Both the position numbers and the translations under genes were made by a program. The notes beneath the pieces were generated by a model. The model was not told where the DNA came from. It worked only from the letters and a program-made list of their open reading frames with translations, and did no database searches. A stretch of 8,571 nucleotides of DNA from an uncultured Clostridiaceae bacterium (GTDB taxonomy: Bacteria; Bacillota; Clostridia; Lachnospirales; Lachnospiraceae), in the NCBI GenBank assembly GCA_947175375.1, contig CAMWMT010000088.1:1-8571 (forward strand), read 5' to 3'. Positions 6,104 through 8,571 of the stretch are shown piece after piece. How positions within the stretch are numbered: the stretch's first letter is position 1; every line of letters begins with the position of its first letter.

Positions 6104-6828
6104 TGGCAAAATATACAAAATATCCTGAATTGTTATCACCCAATGGATGGTGTCCCGGATGCGGTTATGGAATAATCGCACGCTTAATCTACGAAGTCAT
6201 GGAGGAAAAGGGAGTCTCCCAGAATCATATCTATGTCGGCGGTGTTGGCTGTAATGCAAATCTGTACGGCGCTCTTGAAGGGGGCAACAAAGTAGAATGC
6301 CATCATGGAAGAGCCCCCGTCTGTGCGAACGGGATCAAAGCCCTTATGCCAGATACGTTTGTTTTTACTATTCAAGGCGACGGCGATTGCTATGCCATTG
6401 GCATGGGTGAGACAATCATTGCGGCCCACAATCGATTTCCAATCACCGTATTTGCAGTAAACAACGCAAATTATGGTATGACTGGCGGTCAGACAGCCCC
6501 TACAACTTTGACAGGGCAGGTCACCACTACATCCCCCAAAGGCAAAGAGGGCAAACCGTTTGATATCATTCCCCAAATGAGGGCGTTGGGTGTAGATTAT
6601 TGTGCCCGCGGCACCACCGCATCCCTGGCAGAAATCCGCAAATTAAAAAAATATATTACAAAAGCCATAGACCTGCAATTACAGGAAAGGAAATATGCAT
6701 TTGTGGAAATTCTTTCACCCTGCCCCACCAACTGGCATAAGAGCCCTTTAGAAGCAAATGAATATATTATGAATAATGTCATCAAATATCTGCCACTCGG
6801 CGAATATGACACAAGTAAGGAGGAATAG
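6103..6828 (+). CDS. 2-oxoacid:ferredoxin oxidoreductase, beta subunit (TPP-binding)
   Basis: 241-residue catalytic subunit carrying the TPP diphosphate-Mg site: GDGD at 92-95 and NN at 120-121 form the GDG(x)n-NN motif. CPGCGYG at 17-23 and VGGVGC at 45-50 supply cysteines typical of this subunit, where a proximal cluster is bound in relatives, and HGRAPVCANGIK at 68-79 is the usual HGRA...GIK stretch. NYGMTGGQTAPTT at 123-135 is strongly conserved in KOR/VOR beta subunits. Translation starts at the ATG at 6103, one base overlapping the alpha stop, with GGAGG upstream at the end of the alpha gene, so the two are probably coupled. It ends with TAG (6826-6828), immediately before the gamma start, which shows that TAG serves as a normal stop in this genome. 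Likely reaction: 2-oxo acid + CoA + oxidised ferredoxin to acyl-CoA + CO2 + reduced ferredoxin. Confidence 0.93.
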   Translation: MAKYTKYPELLSPNGWCPGCGYGIIARLIYEVMEEKGVSQNHIYVGGVGCNANLYGALEGGNKVECHHGRAPVCANGIKALMPDTFVFTIQGDGDCYAIGMGETIIAAHNRFPITVFAVNNANYGMTGGQTAPTTLTGQVTTTSPKGKEGKPFDIIPQMRALGVDYCARGTTASLAEIRKLKKYITKAIDLQLQERKYAFVEILSPCPTNWHKSPLEANEYIMNNVIKYLPLGEYDTSKEE

Positions 6829-6829
6829 T

Positions 6830-7360
6830 ATGGAGATCATTTATGCCGGATTTGGCGGACAGGGTGTTTTAACGTCCGGTCTAATAACTGCTTATATTGC
6901 ATTAAAAAGTAATTACGAAGTACTCTGGTCTCCGGCTTACGGCGGGCAGATGCGTGGAGGAAAGGCCTATAGTATGGTGAAATTTGACCATCATCCAATC
7001 ACTGACCCTCTGATCTCCCAGGTAGATATCGTCGTGGCCATGAATAAACCTTCACTGGATTTCTGTAAAAACCTGAAGACGGACGGACTACTGATCGCTA
7101 ACCGTTCAACAATTGGAAGCGAGGACCTTCCGGATACATGCAAAGTCCTCAACCTTCCGATAGACGAATTAGCAGCAGAGGCAGGAAGCACCCGTTCTGC
7201 TAATCTAATTACCATCGGCGCAGTGATTCGCGAGACAGGGATAATCGGCAAAGAAGAAGCTTGCAGGTTAATGTGTGAGTTCTTTGAGAATAAAGGAAAG
7301 GGGAAATACAACGAAACAAATGTCCGCGCCTTTAATGCCGGTTACCACTATATTGGATAA
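6830..7360 (+). CDS. 2-oxoacid:ferredoxin oxidoreductase, gamma subunit
   Basis: 176 residues, the typical size for the gamma subunit (KorC/VorC; pyruvate/ketoisovalerate oxidoreductase catalytic domain). Motifs are GFGGQGV at 7-13, the SPAYGGQMRGGKAYSMV run at 34-50, and a Rossmann-like core with VDIVVAMNKPS at 65-75. In the complex this domain helps form the CoA and substrate channel. The ATG at 6830 follows the beta stop by one base and has AAGGAGG at 6817-6823; an in-frame ATG at 6776 lies inside the beta gene and is rejected. With the preceding three genes it completes the delta-alpha-beta-gamma set. The next gene begins 23 bases later without a terminator. Confidence 0.93.
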   Translation: MEIIYAGFGGQGVLTSGLITAYIALKSNYEVLWSPAYGGQMRGGKAYSMVKFDHHPITDPLISQVDIVVAMNKPSLDFCKNLKTDGLLIANRSTIGSEDLPDTCKVLNLPIDELAAEAGSTRSANLITIGAVIRETGIIGKEEACRLMCEFFENKGKGKYNETNVRAFNAGYHYIG

Positions 7361-7383
7361 GACAGGAAAGGAAAAGGAGTACC

Positions 7384-8349
7384 ATGGATATAAATGTATT
7401 ACTGAAACCCAAAAGCATTGTGATCGTAGGCGCAACTGACAAACATAATATGTCCGGGGATGCAACAAAAAATATTCCCCGGAGTAGTATTTCAGACCAT
7501 GTCTATTATATCAATCCAAAAAGGGACTCGCTGTATGAAAGAAAATGTTACAATACCTTACAGGAGCTTCCTGAAGTTGTTGATCTTATGGTAATGTGTA
7601 CGCCTGCCAAAACCGTCCCTGGATACCTGGAGCAGGCCGGACAATTGGGAATACGAGCAGCAGTGGTGTTTGCCAGCGGCTTTAGTGAAGAACGTACACC
7701 AGAAGCACACGCATTGGCAGACCAAGTAGAAAAAATCTGCGCCAAATATGAAATTGCTCTTTGTGGTCCAAACTGCGTGGGATATGTAAATGCCCTCGAT
7801 AAGATCTGCGGGGGACCGTTAGACTACGGTCTGCTGGATATGGACGTGAAAAAAGGCCTCGGCATTGTTGCGCAAAGTGGATTTGTCACCAGCGGATTTA
7901 CAAATCCAGATGTAAGGAATCTGGCGTATATTGTCAGCGCCGGTAATTGTTCCTCTGTTACACTGGAAGAATATATGCTGTTTTTTGCCAGGGATACACG
8001 TGTAAACTGTATCGCCGCATATATTGAAGGTATCAAAAAACCGGATGTTTTAATACAGGCTATAAAAGAGGCGGCAGAAGCCAGAAAACCGGTTGTAGTA
8101 TTAAAAGCAGGCATGACAGTCAAAGGCAGTTTTGCGGCAGCAAGCCATACCGGAAGCCTGGCCGGGGATTATAAGATCATCGAAGCTGTGTTTAACAAAT
8201 ACGGGGTGATTATTTGTAAAACATTGCAAGAATTTGTGTCTACAGCACGAATGTTCGCAATCCTTGACGGAAATATCCCCCAAAACACAAATGTTGGCGC
8301 CATTAATTTTTCGGGAGGAGAGAATACTTTGTGTGCTGACACCTGCTAG
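7384..8349 (+). CDS. NDP-forming acyl-CoA synthetase, N-terminal part, ended by an in-frame TAG
   Basis: 321 residues are read before TAG at 8347-8349. The usual single-chain synthetase is around 700 residues, so less than half is present. The CoA-binding Rossmann domain (about 5-135) shows SIVIVGATD at 11-19, YYINPKR at 41-47, FASGFSE at 96-102 and GPNCVGYVN at 128-136. The ligase domain shows IVAQSG at 161-166, SAGN at 185-188 and ASHTGSLAG at 253-261, whose His255 matches the phosphorylated histidine of ADP-forming enzymes. The enzyme converts acyl-CoA + ADP + Pi to acid + CoA + ATP. Behind the oxidoreductase it would give substrate-level ATP from the acyl-CoA product. AAGGAG at 7374-7379 supports the start. 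After the stop the same frame continues with family-like sequence, so this is a nonsense mutation, a readthrough site or a sequence error near the contig end; the ATP-grasp domain lies outside the window. Confidence 0.85.
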   Translation: MDINVLLKPKSIVIVGATDKHNMSGDATKNIPRSSISDHVYYINPKRDSLYERKCYNTLQELPEVVDLMVMCTPAKTVPGYLEQAGQLGIRAAVVFASGFSEERTPEAHALADQVEKICAKYEIALCGPNCVGYVNALDKICGGPLDYGLLDMDVKKGLGIVAQSGFVTSGFTNPDVRNLAYIVSAGNCSSVTLEEYMLFFARDTRVNCIAAYIEGIKKPDVLIQAIKEAAEARKPVVVLKAGMTVKGSFAAASHTGSLAGDYKIIEAVFNKYGVIICKTLQEFVSTARMFAILDGNIPQNTNVGAINFSGGENTLCADTC

Positions 8350-8540
8350 CGGTACGGTCTTGATCTTACTGACTTTGAGGAAAAGACTTTAGAAATCATC
8401 CGTTCAGTGACGCCCGGCTTTGCGACAGCAGCCAACCCTTTAGATGCGACAACGCAGTTGTTCTCCGAGGTCTCGCTGGTTCGAAAACTGTTTGTTGGCG
8501 TGTCCGAAGACAGTAATATCGGCCTGATCACGGTGGGGAA
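8350..8540 (+). pseudogene. In-frame continuation of the acyl-CoA synthetase after the TAG
   Basis: Directly after TAG the same frame reads RYGLDLTDFEEKTLEIIRSV, then TPGFATAANPLDATTQL, then EDSNIGLITVGN. This matches the order expected in NDP-forming synthetases: SGG...ADxCxRYGLEL, then the P-F...NPLD motif, then a DPNVG-type strand. No frame shift is needed. The residue replaced by the stop is probably Glu (GAG) or Gln (CAG), one base away from TAG. From about 8541 the sequence is the reverse complement of what precedes it, so the coding match ends there. Whether the gene is truly broken depends on confirming the TAG. Confidence 0.65.
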
Positions 8541-8566
8541 CGTGATCAGGCCGAGATTACTGTCTT
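8507..8566. repeat. Inverted repeat with 26-bp arms at the window end
   Basis: Arm 8507-8532 and arm 8541-8566 are reverse complements except for one mismatch, around an 8-base spacer (GTGGGGAA). The first arm lies within synthetase coding sequence that makes sense (EDSNIGLIT); the second arm encodes nothing family-like and quickly meets a stop at 8566-8568. No T-run follows, so it is not a normal intrinsic terminator. It is best explained as an inverted chimera or assembly fold-back at a contig end, with a real rearrangement as the alternative. Confidence 0.85.
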
Positions 8567-8571
8567 AGGAC

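Noticed and set aside
5474..6181. Long minus-strand open frame opposite the alpha subunit
   Set aside because: It is antisense to clear motifs of the alpha subunit, has no ribosome site that I could see, and has no recognised domain.
6776..6829. Gamma subunit starting inside the beta gene
   Set aside because: GFGGQGV begins near residue 7 from the ATG at 6830, the usual family distance, and AAGGAGG precedes that ATG.
8347..8349. Genome-wide reassignment of TAG as a sense codon
   Set aside because: The beta-subunit gene ends with TAG at 6826-6828, one base before the gamma start, so TAG acts as a stop there.
8507..8566. The terminal inverted repeat as a transcription terminator or phase-variable element
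   Set aside because: No T-run follows the stem, the first arm lies within coding sequence, and no recombinase gene or second copy is visible.

Overview
The window looks like a chromosomal segment from a strictly anaerobic, low-to-mid GC Firmicute, probably of the class Clostridia. The reasons are strong GGAGG-type ribosome binding sites, an oxygen-sensitive four-subunit 2-oxoacid:ferredoxin oxidoreductase, and an acyl-CoA synthetase of the ADP-forming type. No rRNA, tRNA, CRISPR array or insertion sequence is visible. Both ends cut through genes, so the window may be a whole contig.

Left half, minus strand (read right to left). A LysR-type regulator (3647-4540) ends at a strong hairpin terminator (3575-3627). 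A three-gene operon follows with its own promoter: a type-2 malate/L-lactate dehydrogenase-family oxidoreductase (2399-3433), a DcuC-family C4-dicarboxylate carrier (957-2348), and an SLC13/DASS-type anion permease (2-943, truncated by the window edge).

Right half, plus strand. Divergently from the regulator, a tight operon encodes the oxidoreductase subunits in the order delta (2x[4Fe-4S] ferredoxin, 4829-5041), alpha (5054-6103), beta (TPP-binding, 6103-6828) and gamma (6830-7360). The N-terminal part of an NDP-forming acyl-CoA synthetase follows (7384-8349). Its reading frame is interrupted by an in-frame TAG, and homology-like sequence continues after it to about 8540. The last 65 bases hold a 26-bp-arm inverted repeat that looks like a fold-back artefact or rearrangement at the contig end.

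Inferred working of the locus: a 2-hydroxy acid, likely a dicarboxylate given both transporters, is imported and oxidised to a 2-oxo acid by the dehydrogenase. The ferredoxin oxidoreductase decarboxylates it to an acyl-CoA, and the synthetase converts that to a free acid with ATP formation. The acid then leaves through one of the carriers, possibly by exchange. 2-Hydroxyglutarate to succinate would fit, but the substrate is not shown by the sequence. The LysR protein probably controls one or both operons. An 11-bp motif shared by the two upstream regions and a pair of repeats 21 bp apart near the plus-strand promoter are candidate operators.
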